Shown here: positions 8,652-18,200 of the stretch, one piece after another
How positions within the stretch are numbered: the first letter of the stretch is position 1
Layout: every line of letters starts with the position of its first letter
Assembly (NCBI GenBank): GCA_029946065.1
Contig: JAQSDU010000014.1
Coordinates: 179,160 to 243,159, forward strand
Direction of reading: 5' to 3'
Length of the DNA stretch: 64,000 nt
Source of the DNA: Flavobacterium sp.
Lineage (GTDB): Bacteria > Bacteroidota > Bacteroidia > Flavobacteriales > Flavobacteriaceae
The notes under the pieces: model-generated
The model's database searches: none
What the model was told of the DNA's origin: nothing
The model's input: only the letters and a program-made list of their open reading frames with translations
Translations under genes and position numbers: made by a program

Positions 8652-9011
8652 ATGGAAGAACAAGCAACGTCATTGGAATCGTTAGCCCAAAAGGCAGCAA
8701 CCTACACAAAAACCAACATCGATTTGTTCAGGCTGAAAAGTGTGGACAAAATATCGGATGCAGGATCCGAAATTGTTACTAAAACAGTTTTCGTGCTGAT
8801 CTTGTCGTTGATTGCCATTTTGGTAAATTTCGGGCTGGCATTTTGGATGGGCGATCTCTTAGGGAAAACATATTATGGTTTCTTTTCCGTTGCTCTCTTC
8901 TATATGATACTGTTGCTGGTCATTTATTATGGCAAAACCAAATGGATTAAAGTTCCGGTTAAAAACGCTATAATTAATAATCTTTTGGATGAAAAACAGC
9001 CACAGCCATGA
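8652..9011 (+). CDS. Phage holin family / YqjE-like membrane protein
   Basis: The 119-residue protein has a soluble N-terminal helix (ATSLESLAQKAATYTKTNID) and two transmembrane helices around residues 43-62 and 73-92. This is the layout of the DUF1469/YqjE group, which Pfam links to phage holin superfamily III; the name does not imply a prophage. The stop codon overlaps the next start (ATGA), showing tight coupling with the gene at 9008. Its place after YtxH fits an envelope-stress operon. Confidence 0.75.
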   Translation: MEEQATSLESLAQKAATYTKTNIDLFRLKSVDKISDAGSEIVTKTVFVLILSLIAILVNFGLAFWMGDLLGKTYYGFFSVALFYMILLLVIYYGKTKWIKVPVKNAIINNLLDEKQPQP

Positions 9012-9412
9012 AAAATATAAGCCCAACACCTACCGAAAAATTACACCATAAAATTGCTTTACTCGAAATGCAACGCGAGGAAGATTGGGTGATATTGAAA
9101 GATTCGATTGACGATACATTGGAACAATTAAAACCAATGAATCTCATCAAAAGTGCCATCAAAGGCACTTATGAATCGGTTACACATTCCCCTGAACTCA
9201 AAGATGGTCTCGGAAAAGCTGCAATCGGATTAACTTCAGGATTCCTACTTAAAAAACTGCTTTTTTCCGGTGGTGGAAACCCCTTAATTAAATTAGCAGG
9301 TGCCGCATTTCAAACCCTTGCTTCTAATGTCGTAGCGAATAATACTGATAAAATAGCAAATACAGGTGAGAAAATTTTCGGTTTTATTAAAAGTAAATTT
9401 TCAAAATCTTAA
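9008..9412 (+). CDS. Conserved hypothetical protein of the YtxH/YqjE cluster
   Basis: The 134-residue product begins with a charged helical part (EKLHHKIALLEMQREEDWV) and ends with a Gly/Ala-rich stretch, LTSGFLLKKLLFSGGG and LIKLAGAAFQTLASNVVANN, that could associate with a membrane without being a clear transmembrane helix. The start overlaps the stop of the YqjE-like gene by four bases. I recognise the arrangement from Flavobacterium but not a characterised function. It is the last gene of the cluster; menD follows on the opposite strand. Confidence 0.7.
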   Translation: MKNISPTPTEKLHHKIALLEMQREEDWVILKDSIDDTLEQLKPMNLIKSAIKGTYESVTHSPELKDGLGKAAIGLTSGFLLKKLLFSGGGNPLIKLAGAAFQTLASNVVANNTDKIANTGEKIFGFIKSKFSKS

Positions 9413-9456
9413 AATTCCTGACAGCAGCGATTTGGAATTTGGGATTTAACTCTTTA

Positions 9457-11118
9457 TCACACCAACTCCCTAAAATATTGCAATAAAATCTTGTCGTTTT
9501 CCAACGTAGGCGTAAAAACTTCTAGGATAAAAGGCCTTTCGTTTTCACTGCATAAAGTCGCTAAACCTTCGGCAAGTGATTTTTCATTGCTTGCAATTCT
9601 ATATTCAAACCCATACATTTTTGCTAGATGTTCGGCTGTAAGGCAATGAGAGGTTTCGAAAAATGTAGTAAAAACAGGCGTTTCCTGATGGCCGGGTAAA
9701 ATCCTAAAAATACCGCCACCGCCATTATTAATCAAAATAATCTTGAAATTTTTCGGAATATAATTGTTCCAAAGGGCATTGCTGTCGTATAAAAATCCGA
9801 TATCGCCAGTAATCAAAGTTGTTGGCTTCGGATTTGCAAAAGCCGCACCAATCGCCGTGGATGTACTCCCATCTATGCCACTCGTACCGCGGTTGCAATA
9901 GACTTCTATCGATGGATCTATCTCGATTAACTGCGCATACCGAATCGCAGAACTATTGCTAATCTGCAAATGACTGTTTTTTGGTAAACTTGGGATCACT
10001 TTTTCAAAAACCTTAAAATCACAAAACGGAATTGTCGCCAAATAAGCCTCGTGTTTTTGCTGCCTTAGCGCCTTTATTTGTTGCGCTTTCGCGGAATAAT
10101 CGCTTTCAACAACTTGCGTCATTGGAAGGAAATGCTCAAAAAATAATTCCGGATTACAAACAAAATGCTTTGTCAGTGCGTCAAAAGTATCATATGCACG
10201 CAATGCGTCAATATGCCAATGGTGTTTTGGCTTGTATTTTCGAAGAAAAGCTTTGATGCGCTTAGAGACAATCATTCCTCCAAAAGTAACGAGAATTTCC
10301 GGTCGAAAAGCTTCAAAATCAGCATCGTTAAAAGGCGTAATTATTGTGTCAATATTATTGATAAAAGTTGGATGATGCACATTAGAAGTCGTTTCTGTGA
10401 GTACCACAACCGATTCATCATTGGCAATCGCAGCGGCAGTTTTGGGTGAAATCGCGTTGGGAAATGTCGCACCAACCAAAACCATTTTGCGCTTGGAGGC
10501 ATTCCATATCCCGGCGAATTCTTGTAATTCTGAAATGGAAAGTTCCGGAGTTACTTTTGCGTATGCCGAAATTTTTACGCCAACACTAAGCGCATCGACC
10601 GTTTCATACAAAGGCTCTTCAAATGGCGCATTGATATGCACTGGTCCTTTTTGCGAAATGGCAATATTAATGGCTTCATTGATCTTAAAATCATTTTCAT
10701 CAGAAATTGCTGCGGTCAGATTGGCGTTGTATAAAGAATGGTTCGCATATACGTTTTCTTGACGAATGGTCTGCCCATCACCAATATCAATTTTATCATG
10801 TGGACGGTCGGCAGCGATTACTACTAGTGGAATCTGACTGTAAAATGCTTCCGCAAAAGCGGGATAATAATTGAGTAAAGCGGATCCCGAAGTGCATACA
10901 ATTGCCACCGGCTTTCCCGTTTGTTGTGCCATTCCAACTGCAAAAAAAGCAGCGCAACGCTCGTCTGCAATACTGTAACATTTGAAATTAGAATTGCCTA
11001 CAAAACCTATCGTTAGCGGGGCATTTCTGGAGCCTGGAGAAATTATTATATCGGTCAATCCTTTGGCGTGGCATATTTCGATGATGCTTTGCGCTAAAGG
11101 AATTTTGGGGTAAATCAT
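9457..11118 (-). CDS. menD: 2-succinyl-5-enolpyruvyl-6-hydroxy-3-cyclohexene-1-carboxylate synthase (MenD)
   Basis: The 553-residue protein is a thiamine diphosphate enzyme of full MenD length. The N-terminal pyrimidine-binding part shows IIISPGSRNAPLTIGF and the DERCAAFFAVGMAQ segment whose Glu activates the cofactor. The C-terminal part holds TLITGDIGFLYDSNALWNN, the diphosphate/Mg motif, and the INNGGGGIFRILPG loop. It joins 2-oxoglutarate and isochorismate in menaquinone synthesis. With menB at the left edge it shows that this organism makes menaquinone. The gene stands alone, divergent from the thioredoxin-like gene at 11230, and convergent with the small-protein cluster. Confidence 0.95.
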   Translation of the reverse strand: MIYPKIPLAQSIIEICHAKGLTDIIISPGSRNAPLTIGFVGNSNFKCYSIADERCAAFFAVGMAQQTGKPVAIVCTSGSALLNYYPAFAEAFYSQIPLVVIAADRPHDKIDIGDGQTIRQENVYANHSLYNANLTAAISDENDFKINEAINIAISQKGPVHINAPFEEPLYETVDALSVGVKISAYAKVTPELSISELQEFAGIWNASKRKMVLVGATFPNAISPKTAAAIANDESVVVLTETTSNVHHPTFINNIDTIITPFNDADFEAFRPEILVTFGGMIVSKRIKAFLRKYKPKHHWHIDALRAYDTFDALTKHFVCNPELFFEHFLPMTQVVESDYSAKAQQIKALRQQKHEAYLATIPFCDFKVFEKVIPSLPKNSHLQISNSSAIRYAQLIEIDPSIEVYCNRGTSGIDGSTSTAIGAAFANPKPTTLITGDIGFLYDSNALWNNYIPKNFKIILINNGGGGIFRILPGHQETPVFTTFFETSHCLTAEHLAKMYGFEYRIASNEKSLAEGLATLCSENERPFILEVFTPTLENDKILLQYFRELV

Positions 11119-11201
11119 GCTGCAGTTTTAATCATACAAAGTTACGGATTCAACTGCAATTTTTGGCAATATTTTGGTATATATTGAATTGGTTTTTATG
11201 A

Positions 11202-11209
11202 TATATTTG
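11202..11209 (+). promoter_or_regulatory. Bacteroidota-type -7 element (TATATTTG)
   Basis: TATATTTG fits TAnnTTTG and lies 20 bp before the start of the thioredoxin-like gene. A well-spaced -33 TTTG is not clear, so the call rests on the -7 match and position. Confidence 0.45.
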
Positions 11210-11229
11210 TAAAAATTCCGAATGACACG

Positions 11230-12414
11230 ATGAAGCATTTTATTAGCATTTCAGCGCTTTTTTTTATACTCTTTTTCACTCAGCATTTTTATGCGCAGGA
11301 AATCATGCATTTTGACGAAGATGGTTATCAGGCGGCATTGCAACGTTCTAAAAAAGAGCACAAACCTATTCTATATATGGTTTATGCCACTTGGTGCCAA
11401 CATTGCAATAAAATGAAAGCCGAGGTTTTAACCGATCCTGAAGTAAAGGATTTTCTGACCAAGAATTTTGTATGCGCCTGGCAAGATATTGAAAAAGGCG
11501 AAGGCGAAATGTTCAAACAGCAATTTGGCGTAAAAATGTTCCCTACTTTTTTGTTTCTCGACGAAAATGGAACCGTTTTATACAATATCAACGGCGAATT
11601 AAAATCGGCTGAATTGATTGCCGAAGCCAAAACGGCTCTTATCCCTGAAAAGCAATTGCCGTTTCTCAAAAAAGATTTTTATGACAATCCGGCAAACGCA
11701 GACAAATGCCTAGCCTATATTATGACGTTGCGAAAAGGAAAAGACAGAAAAGAATTGGCATTGCCAGCACAAACTTATCTTGCCACACAAAAAGAAGCGC
11801 AACTTGTTTCAGCTATCAACTGGAGAATTATTGCAAACGCAGTTTCAGATGTTAATGCAAGGGAATTTAAATATGTATTGCAACACCAAAAAGAATTTGC
11901 CACAGTTGCTTCGCCAGTTAGAGTACAACGCAAGATTATAAATATCGTTGAAGAAACCCTAAAGCCCTTTGCCGAAAATCTAGATACAATAGGCTACAAA
12001 AAAGCGCGTGCCGATTTAAAAGCACTGAATATAAAAACTGCAGACTCACTGGTTTTTAAATCGGATGTTATCATTTCTGAAAATGTAGGAAACTGGTCTG
12101 CATACAAAAAAGCAACGATGGACGGCGCAGAAAAATTTGCTTGGGATAACGCCACACTTTTAAAACAAATTGCGCAAAACTATCGCGTTCACTATGCCGA
12201 TACAGCGAGTTTGAAATACGGAATTAAAATGGCCGAACAATCGGAAAAATTGAGTGAATCTTATGACGGTTATGTCTTGCTTTCAAAATTATACCTCAAG
12301 ATAAACGATAAGCAAACGGCGATCACTTATGCCCGAAAAGCTAAGGAAATGACGGTCAAATTGGGTTGGAACTCAAAAGAAGCCGATGATTTATTTCTTG
12401 AATTGGGCATTTAA
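11230..12414 (+). CDS. Secreted thioredoxin-fold protein with C-terminal helical domain
   Basis: The 394-residue product has a signal peptide (about residues 1-22, ending FYAQ). A thioredoxin-like domain follows, with the redox motif CQHC at Cys56-Cys59 in YATWCQHCNKMKAEV and the cis-Pro region FGVKMFPTFLFLDENG. The remaining 230 residues are mostly helical, with TPR-like text near the end (SESYDGYVLLSKLYLKINDK). The N-terminus resembles the DUF255/DsbD-gamma type of periplasmic disulfide reductases. It is followed after 11 bp by an acetyltransferase gene. Likely role: periplasmic thiol-disulfide exchange; the partner is not evident. Confidence 0.82.
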   Translation: MKHFISISALFFILFFTQHFYAQEIMHFDEDGYQAALQRSKKEHKPILYMVYATWCQHCNKMKAEVLTDPEVKDFLTKNFVCAWQDIEKGEGEMFKQQFGVKMFPTFLFLDENGTVLYNINGELKSAELIAEAKTALIPEKQLPFLKKDFYDNPANADKCLAYIMTLRKGKDRKELALPAQTYLATQKEAQLVSAINWRIIANAVSDVNAREFKYVLQHQKEFATVASPVRVQRKIINIVEETLKPFAENLDTIGYKKARADLKALNIKTADSLVFKSDVIISENVGNWSAYKKATMDGAEKFAWDNATLLKQIAQNYRVHYADTASLKYGIKMAEQSEKLSESYDGYVLLSKLYLKINDKQTAITYARKAKEMTVKLGWNSKEADDLFLELGI

Positions 12415-12425
12415 TAACTTTCATT

Positions 12426-12923
12426 ATGGAAATAAAAATTCGGGAAGCGACGGCTGCTGATGTTGGCGCCATTTTGGAAATTGTAAATTTTTCTATTCTG
12501 AATTCGACTTCCATCTACGATTATGAATTGCGGACAATAGGACAGCAAATGCAATGGTTTGAAGAAAAAAGAACTTCACATTTTCCCGTTTTTGTTGCAG
12601 TAATTGATAATACTGTTGCTGGTTTTGGTTCGTATGGAGCTTTCCGTATAAAAGCGGCTTATCAGTTTACAGTCGAACATTCAGTGTATGTCGCTGATAT
12701 TTATAAAGGCAAAGGCATTGGAAAATTATTAATGGAAAAACTTATTACAACTGCAAAAACAGAAGGATTTCATTTGATGATTGGCTGCATCGACGCGGAT
12801 AATTCCGGAAGTATCATTTTTCACAAAAAATTTGGTTTTGAAGTTACAGGCAACCTGAAAGAAGTTGGTTATAAATTTGACCGTTGGTTGGATTTGGTTT
12901 TGATGCAATTGATCTTAAAATAA
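12426..12923 (+). CDS. GNAT acetyltransferase, phosphinothricin acetyltransferase-like
   Basis: The 165-residue protein shows the GNAT fold in order: beta1 IKIREATAADVGAILEIVNF, then the acetyl-CoA motif A VYVADIYKGKGIGKLLMEKL (Q/RxxGxG/A form KGKGIG), and the terminal FHKKFGFEVTGNLKEVGYKF. Segments NFSILNSTSIYDYE and GCIDADNSGSIIFH are those of the PAT/bar subgroup that acetylates amino-acid analogues such as phosphinothricin or methionine sulfoximine. The substrate here is only inferred. It is probably co-transcribed with the upstream thioredoxin-like gene and ends at a strong terminator. Confidence 0.88.
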   Translation: MEIKIREATAADVGAILEIVNFSILNSTSIYDYELRTIGQQMQWFEEKRTSHFPVFVAVIDNTVAGFGSYGAFRIKAAYQFTVEHSVYVADIYKGKGIGKLLMEKLITTAKTEGFHLMIGCIDADNSGSIIFHKKFGFEVTGNLKEVGYKFDRWLDLVLMQLILK

Positions 12924-12953
12924 AAAAGGAACCGTTTTCAGGTTCCTTTTTTT
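12922..12953. terminator. Bidirectional intrinsic terminator
   Basis: AAAAAGGAACC and GGTTCCTTTTT form an 11-bp stem with a seven-base loop, with T-runs in both directions. It serves the convergent acetyltransferase and glutathione peroxidase genes. Confidence 0.9.
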
Positions 12954-12961
12954 ATTTTCAT

Positions 12962-13633
12962 TTATTTGTTTATCCAATTGATTATCTCAGGATCTGTAGG
13001 CGAAACTTTCGATAATAGTACTTTTTCAAGTTGTCCTTTTTCATTGATAAGGTATTTTTGAAAATTCCATTGCACGGTGGAATTCTGCAATCCATTTAAT
13101 TTTTGATTGGTCAGGAATTTATAAATATCTGCCATTCCATCGCCAACTACAGATATTTTACTCATCATCGGAAAGGTAACGCCATAATTTAGTTGGCAAA
13201 AATCATGAATTTCTGCATCTGAACCGGGCTCCTGCTTCCCGAAATCATTCGCTGGAAAGCCAACAATAACAAAGTTCGCATCTTTATATTTTTCATAAAG
13301 TTTTTGTAAATCGGCATATTGTGGCGTAAATCCGCATTTTGATGCCGTATTGACAATCATTATTTTTTTTCCCTTTAGCATTTCGAAGTTAAATTCATGC
13401 CCATCAATATCGGTTACAACATAGTCATAAATGCTTTTCATTGCTGTTGGTGTATTTTTTAGTCCATTCACAGAAGAAGTTGTATTCTGTTTGGCAGAGC
13501 CTTCAATATTGTTTTCTTTAACGTCATGATTCACCGCGAGGGCTGGCTGTTTCACATTATTTTTTTTAGCCTGTGCGTAACAGGAGACTGCAGTAAGTGA
13601 TAGCACCAAAGCTATCATTGAGATTCTTTTCAT
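12962..13633 (-). CDS. Glutathione peroxidase family protein, exported
   Basis: The 223-residue protein has an N-terminal export signal (LVLSLTAVSCYAQ), a 45-residue linker, then a complete peroxidase domain. The peroxidatic Cys100 lies in NTASKCGFTPQY, the Gln in FPANDFGKQEPGS and the Trp in VQWNFQKYL, so the catalytic set is intact. A Cys, not selenocysteine, is used. Bacterial members usually reduce hydroperoxides with thioredoxin rather than glutathione. The Cys in SCYAQ may be a lipobox, though its -3 residue is atypical. The neighbouring thioredoxin-fold protein across the terminator could be a functional link only by inference. Confidence 0.9.
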   Translation of the reverse strand: MKRISMIALVLSLTAVSCYAQAKKNNVKQPALAVNHDVKENNIEGSAKQNTTSSVNGLKNTPTAMKSIYDYVVTDIDGHEFNFEMLKGKKIMIVNTASKCGFTPQYADLQKLYEKYKDANFVIVGFPANDFGKQEPGSDAEIHDFCQLNYGVTFPMMSKISVVGDGMADIYKFLTNQKLNGLQNSTVQWNFQKYLINEKGQLEKVLLSKVSPTDPEIINWINK

Positions 13634-13795
13634 ATCAATATTTTTTATAAAATTAATAAAAATGAATTCAGCAACTTCATTTTATTTCTTAAAATTAACT
13701 TTAAAGTTTATATTTAAGTACATTTAAACAACTGTTAATTTCGAAAATACGCTTATTTAAAGCATAAAAATGTTAATTTTATAAATAGTAATCCA

Positions 13796-13803
13796 TATTT
13801 TTG
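13796..13803 (+). promoter_or_regulatory. -7 element (TATTTTTG) of the sigma/anti-sigma operon
   Basis: TATTTTTG lies 25 bp before the sigma factor start and fits TAnnTTTG. No clear -33 element is seen at the usual distance. Confidence 0.45.
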
Positions 13804-13828
13804 TAAATACTAACCAATAGCAATCATT

Positions 13829-14359
13829 ATGACGCAAGAAGAATTACTCCCCTTGGTGCTCAAAAAAGACGATAAAGCTTTTACAATTTTGTACGATATG
13901 TACTCGAAAAACCTGTATGGCATTATTTATAATTTGATTAAAGACCGTGAAGAATCCGAAGATGTGCTTCAAGAAGTGTTCGTCAAAATCTGGAAAAACA
14001 TCGAAACTTATAATGAAGGTAAAGGTCGTTTTTTTACGTGGATCCTTAATATCGCTAGAAATACAGCGATTGACAAACTCCGTTCTAAAGGATTTAACAA
14101 TAGCCAGAAAAACTTATCGGCTGATAATTTCGTACATCTACTTGATGACAGTAACAAACTGAACAATAAAATTGATACCATCGGGATTCAGGAATTTGTA
14201 AAAAAACTTAAACCTAAATGTATCCGTATATTGGATTTATTGTTCTTTAAAGGTTACACGCAGCAAGAAGCTTCAGATGAGCTTGAAATGCCGCTTGGAA
14301 CCGTTAAAACACAAAACAGAAACTGCATCAGCGATTTAAGAAACTTATTACAAGTATAA
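13829..14359 (+). CDS. ECF-type RNA polymerase sigma factor
   Basis: The 176-residue protein has sigma region 2 (FTILYDMYSKNLYGIIYNLIKDREESEDVLQEVFVKIWKNI, seen as DREESEDVLQEVFVKIW) and region 4 (LDLLFFKGYTQQEASDELEMPLGTVKTQ), and lacks regions 1 and 3. The anti-sigma gene starts directly after its stop codon, so this is a sigma / anti-sigma pair. The SigK/RskA-like anti-sigma places it in the ECF group that responds to envelope or oxidative stress, but the regulon cannot be read from here. Confidence 0.93.
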   Translation: MTQEELLPLVLKKDDKAFTILYDMYSKNLYGIIYNLIKDREESEDVLQEVFVKIWKNIETYNEGKGRFFTWILNIARNTAIDKLRSKGFNNSQKNLSADNFVHLLDDSNKLNNKIDTIGIQEFVKKLKPKCIRILDLLFFKGYTQQEASDELEMPLGTVKTQNRNCISDLRNLLQV

Positions 14360-15148
14360 ATGGAAGTAAACGAATTTATAGCATCGGGAATTTTAGAACT
14401 TTTTGTTTTCGGAAAAACTACTGAAGCCGAACACGATGAAGTAATCCAGATGTCAAAACAACATAAGGAAGTCCAAGACGAAATTCTTTCAATAGAAAAA
14501 GCCGTCATCAGTCTTTCATTCAGTATGTCGCCTTATTTGTCAGCCGAAAACTATGACAAGATTAGGAAACAGCTTTTAGATAAACACGGTGTAGTCGAAA
14601 TGAAACCAACTACAAATTGGGGTGCTTACATCGGATGGGCGGCTGCAATTTTGTTAATGATCGGCATCGGATTTCAATATACCCAACTGAACGATACCAA
14701 AAATCAGGTAACTACAGTGCAAACCGAAAAAGTGAAACTTAAAGGTGATTTAGACAAACTAGATGCCGAGAAAAAGAACGCAGAAACTGTATTGGCAGTC
14801 GTTCGTGACGAAAACAACATTGTTGTGCCTTTAGGTGGACAAGCAGTAGCACCAGATGCTAAAGCCAAAATTTACTGGAACAAAAACACACAAGTTGTTT
14901 ATGTTGATGCAAGCGGATTGCCAGAACCACCGGAAGGCAAAGTATATCAAATCTGGTCGCTAACGTTGAATCCGCTAACCCCTACAAGCATTGGATTGCT
15001 GGATAATTTTGCTGCTAATAATACCAAAGTATTTGCAGTACAAAGTACTACAGGGGCTCAGGCTTTCGGAATCACGCTTGAACCTGCGGGTGGAAGCGCA
15101 ACACCAACGATGGAGCAATTATATACATTGGGTGCTGTGAAAGTATAA
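14360..15148 (+). CDS. Membrane anti-sigma factor with RskA-type C-terminal domain
   Basis: The 262-residue product has a cytoplasmic N-terminal part (about 1-87), one transmembrane helix at about 89-106 (YIGWAAAILLMIGIGF), a coiled coil to about residue 150 (KVKLKGDLDKLDAEKKNAE), and a periplasmic domain with AKIYWNKNTQVVYVDASGLP and PPEGKVYQIWSL that matches anti-sigma-K RskA. It binds and silences the sigma factor encoded immediately upstream (zero-base gap). A zinc-binding HxxxCxxC motif is absent, as in the RskA type. A terminator follows. Confidence 0.9.
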   Translation: MEVNEFIASGILELFVFGKTTEAEHDEVIQMSKQHKEVQDEILSIEKAVISLSFSMSPYLSAENYDKIRKQLLDKHGVVEMKPTTNWGAYIGWAAAILLMIGIGFQYTQLNDTKNQVTTVQTEKVKLKGDLDKLDAEKKNAETVLAVVRDENNIVVPLGGQAVAPDAKAKIYWNKNTQVVYVDASGLPEPPEGKVYQIWSLTLNPLTPTSIGLLDNFAANNTKVFAVQSTTGAQAFGITLEPAGGSATPTMEQLYTLGAVKV

Positions 15149-15169
15149 ACCAAAGAATTTATAAAACAG

Positions 15170-15199
15170 AAAAGGCTCAGTTAACACTGGGCCTTTTTG
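15170..15199 (+). terminator. Intrinsic terminator after the sigma/anti-sigma operon
   Basis: AAAAGGCTCAG and CTGGGCCTTTTT pair with one G-T wobble around a six-base loop and run into T residues. Confidence 0.85.
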
Positions 15200-15296
15200 T
15201 TTAATACAACAGAGAATAACTTCTTTTTATTTGCGGCTTATCGCCTTTGCGAGCAAATAGAAATATTTGGTAAAGCCACGAAGTCACAGAACAGGA

Positions 15297-18200
15297 TTAC
15301 TTCTCTTTCTTATAAAATTGCTTATAACGCCAATAAACTAACGCTGAAAAAATGATATAACCTACAAATACATAAAGGTAAATAATCACATTCTGCCTTT
15401 CGCCACTCGCATAAGAGTGCAATCCGGTAAGGTGAAAATTCACACCGAAATAGGTCATCAATATCGTAGCGAAAGCCAAAACACTCATGAAATTATAAGT
15501 ATATAGTCCCCTGAAAAAAGGCACAAAACGCGCGTGGATTACAAAGGCATAAATCATAATACTAATCAACGCCCAAGTTTCTTTAGGATCCCAACCCCAA
15601 TAACGGCCCCAACTTTCGTTTGCCCATTGTCCACCGAGAAAATTCCCGATTGTTAGCATTACCAAACCAATTGTCAACGCCATTTCATTGATATAAGTGA
15701 TTTCCTGAATGTGCAGTTTCATGATTATTTTGTTCTTTTCTGTCGTGCATAGCATCAGTAGCATCGAAACTAATCCGAGTACCATTGCTAGTGTAAATGG
15801 CCCGTAACTTGCCACAATTACTGCAACGTGAATCATCAGCCAATAGGAATTCAGAACCGGTTGTAAGTTGGCAATCTCAGGATCCAGCCAATTCCAATGC
15901 GCTACCATAAGGATCATCGAAGCTACGAAAGTTCCTGCGGCTACTACAAGTGGTGATTTTTTATTGGCTTCGGTTCTGAATAATGTCAACAACCAAACAG
16001 TCGGATTAGCATATTTGATAACGTGTGCCAGCTTACTTGAAAACAGTAATGTAAATAACATTGTTGCCCAAGCCACATAAATCATCGACTCATAAGCATT
16101 ACTCCATGGGGCATGTCCTGAAATATACCAACGGGCAATCAATCCAAGGGTGTGAGTGAAAAATAGAAGTTTAATAATGATGCTCATAAAACTGATAATA
16201 TAGCGCATGAATTTCTTATTCATCAAAATATTCGCAATCACAAACAACAGCATAAATGTTCCAAAAGTCATATACAACAAATACAAATTCCTGAAAACAT
16301 CATATTTATTATACAAAATTTCCGATGAAATCTTATCGTCGCTTGGACGCACTTTGCTACCATATTTCTTCTGATAATTTTCAACTCCTGTAACCCAAGT
16401 ATTCGCCATCGTATAGCTTTTCGATTCCGAAGCTTCCACTAACGAATTGAAATAAGCCGGCAAAATATTTTTAACCGTATCCAGCGCAGTGCCTGTAGGG
16501 TGGCTAATTTCGAGGTAAGAAACCCATTTATTATTTGGATCATTCGGGACCGGAAAAATTTTTAATATGCTTCCGCTTAAAGCGCTACCCAGAAAATTGA
16601 CTTTTTGATCTACATCTTTAAAATCTTTTTCAAACTGATTTGGTTCTGCTGTTTTGTAGGCAGCATCGAGATATTTGGATAATTTGTAATTGCCCTTGTC
16701 ATCGAAAAAATTAACCAGTGCTGCATATTTTGCATCTTTTGGAACACCAATGATACCGCGCAAACTATCATTTCCTGCTTTCAGGTATATTAACGGCACT
16801 TCAAACCAAAGGCGCGGATATTGCGACATCGACAAGAAAACCTGATCGGAATTCATGTCGTTGTAAGTATCTTTTTTGCTCACTTTACGCAGCAATTCTG
16901 AACTAAAAGTATTGATTGGTTTCATACGTCCGCCATCATCCTGAATGACAATACGTCCAAATTGCGCAGCGTGTTCTTCTTTAATCGTATATTTTTTGAT
17001 GATGGAATCAACCTGTGCACGTGTTATCCTTTTTTCATGATCGTGCGACTGAGCAGAACCGGCAATCCCGATAAAAAGCAAGAATATTGTTAATAATTGT
17101 GCTTTCTTATCTTTTACTTTTTCAAGCTTGCGTTTCAAATCGCCGAAACGAGTGTTCTTGTCGAACAAAATCGCCATCAAAGCAAAAAACAACAAGAAAT
17201 AGCCAATATAAGTCGTCCACGTTCCATAAAAATCGTGGTTGACTGATAATATTGTTCCCTTTTCGTCCTTATCATAAGAAGCCTGAAAAAGCCTGAAACC
17301 TTTATAATCCAAAACGTGGTTCATATAAATGCGTTGGTCAAAACTACTTTTCCCATCCAAAACACGCACTTTACTTTCATAAGAAGAATAGCTATTGGTC
17401 GTTCCAGGGTATTTTTCGGCGATAAAATCGTTGAGTTTTACGTAAAAAGGCGTTGTATAAACTTTACTGCCAAAAGTCAGCGTATATTCCAAGTTGTCAA
17501 GTTTAAAAGCCACTGGCTCGCCCACTTTTCCTTTCGCACCTAACAATGTTACGATTTTCTCTTGGCCTTCGTTAGAGACTTTTACAACCAACGCATCGTC
17601 GGTCGTTTTGTCTTTATAATCGTTATTCGATACATATCCAACACTTCCTTTCATTGCAGGTTCTGGAAAAACGAATTGTGCGCCACCAACATTATACAAA
17701 GAACGCATCATCAACGGTTGTGCCGAATCTTTCACGACTTTACCCTGCATTTTGTCTGCCATACGCATAAAATTACCTTCAAATGGCGTTTGAATACTGT
17801 AGCTTTCGCTTGTTGTATTGATGTTGATAGCGCCTGGCGTAAATTTATTAAGTGCAAACAAAACGTTGTGAATATTCACCACTTCGCCCGATTTCAGAAA
17901 ATGCTCATGACGCTGACCACCTCCTGATTCAACCATTTTGAGGTAAACAATACCGTTTTTGTCTTCTTTGATTTGCTCCTTGGCGTTCATGATAAAATCG
18001 ACATATTCGATTTTAAATGGAATTTTAGAAAAATTATCGCTTATCGTAAAATCGTTGGTAGCAAATGGCCAACAAACTGCAGGCGACAGCAATAGCGCTT
18101 TTTCTTTGACTTTTCGCATGACATTGCCGTTATAATTTCCGTCAACGTTCACGGTCAGAAAAGTTTTTTCAGAAAAAATCTGATTCGATGATTCCCCTTC

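Noticed and set aside
8652..9011. Possible prophage because of a holin-type name
   Set aside because: The neighbours are lmo0937 and YtxH genes, with no lysis or structural genes; this is the chromosomal YqjE-like context.
17941..17955. AGGTA...TACC pair resembling the shared palindrome
   Set aside because: It lies inside the ccsBA coding sequence with a different spacer and an incomplete right half.
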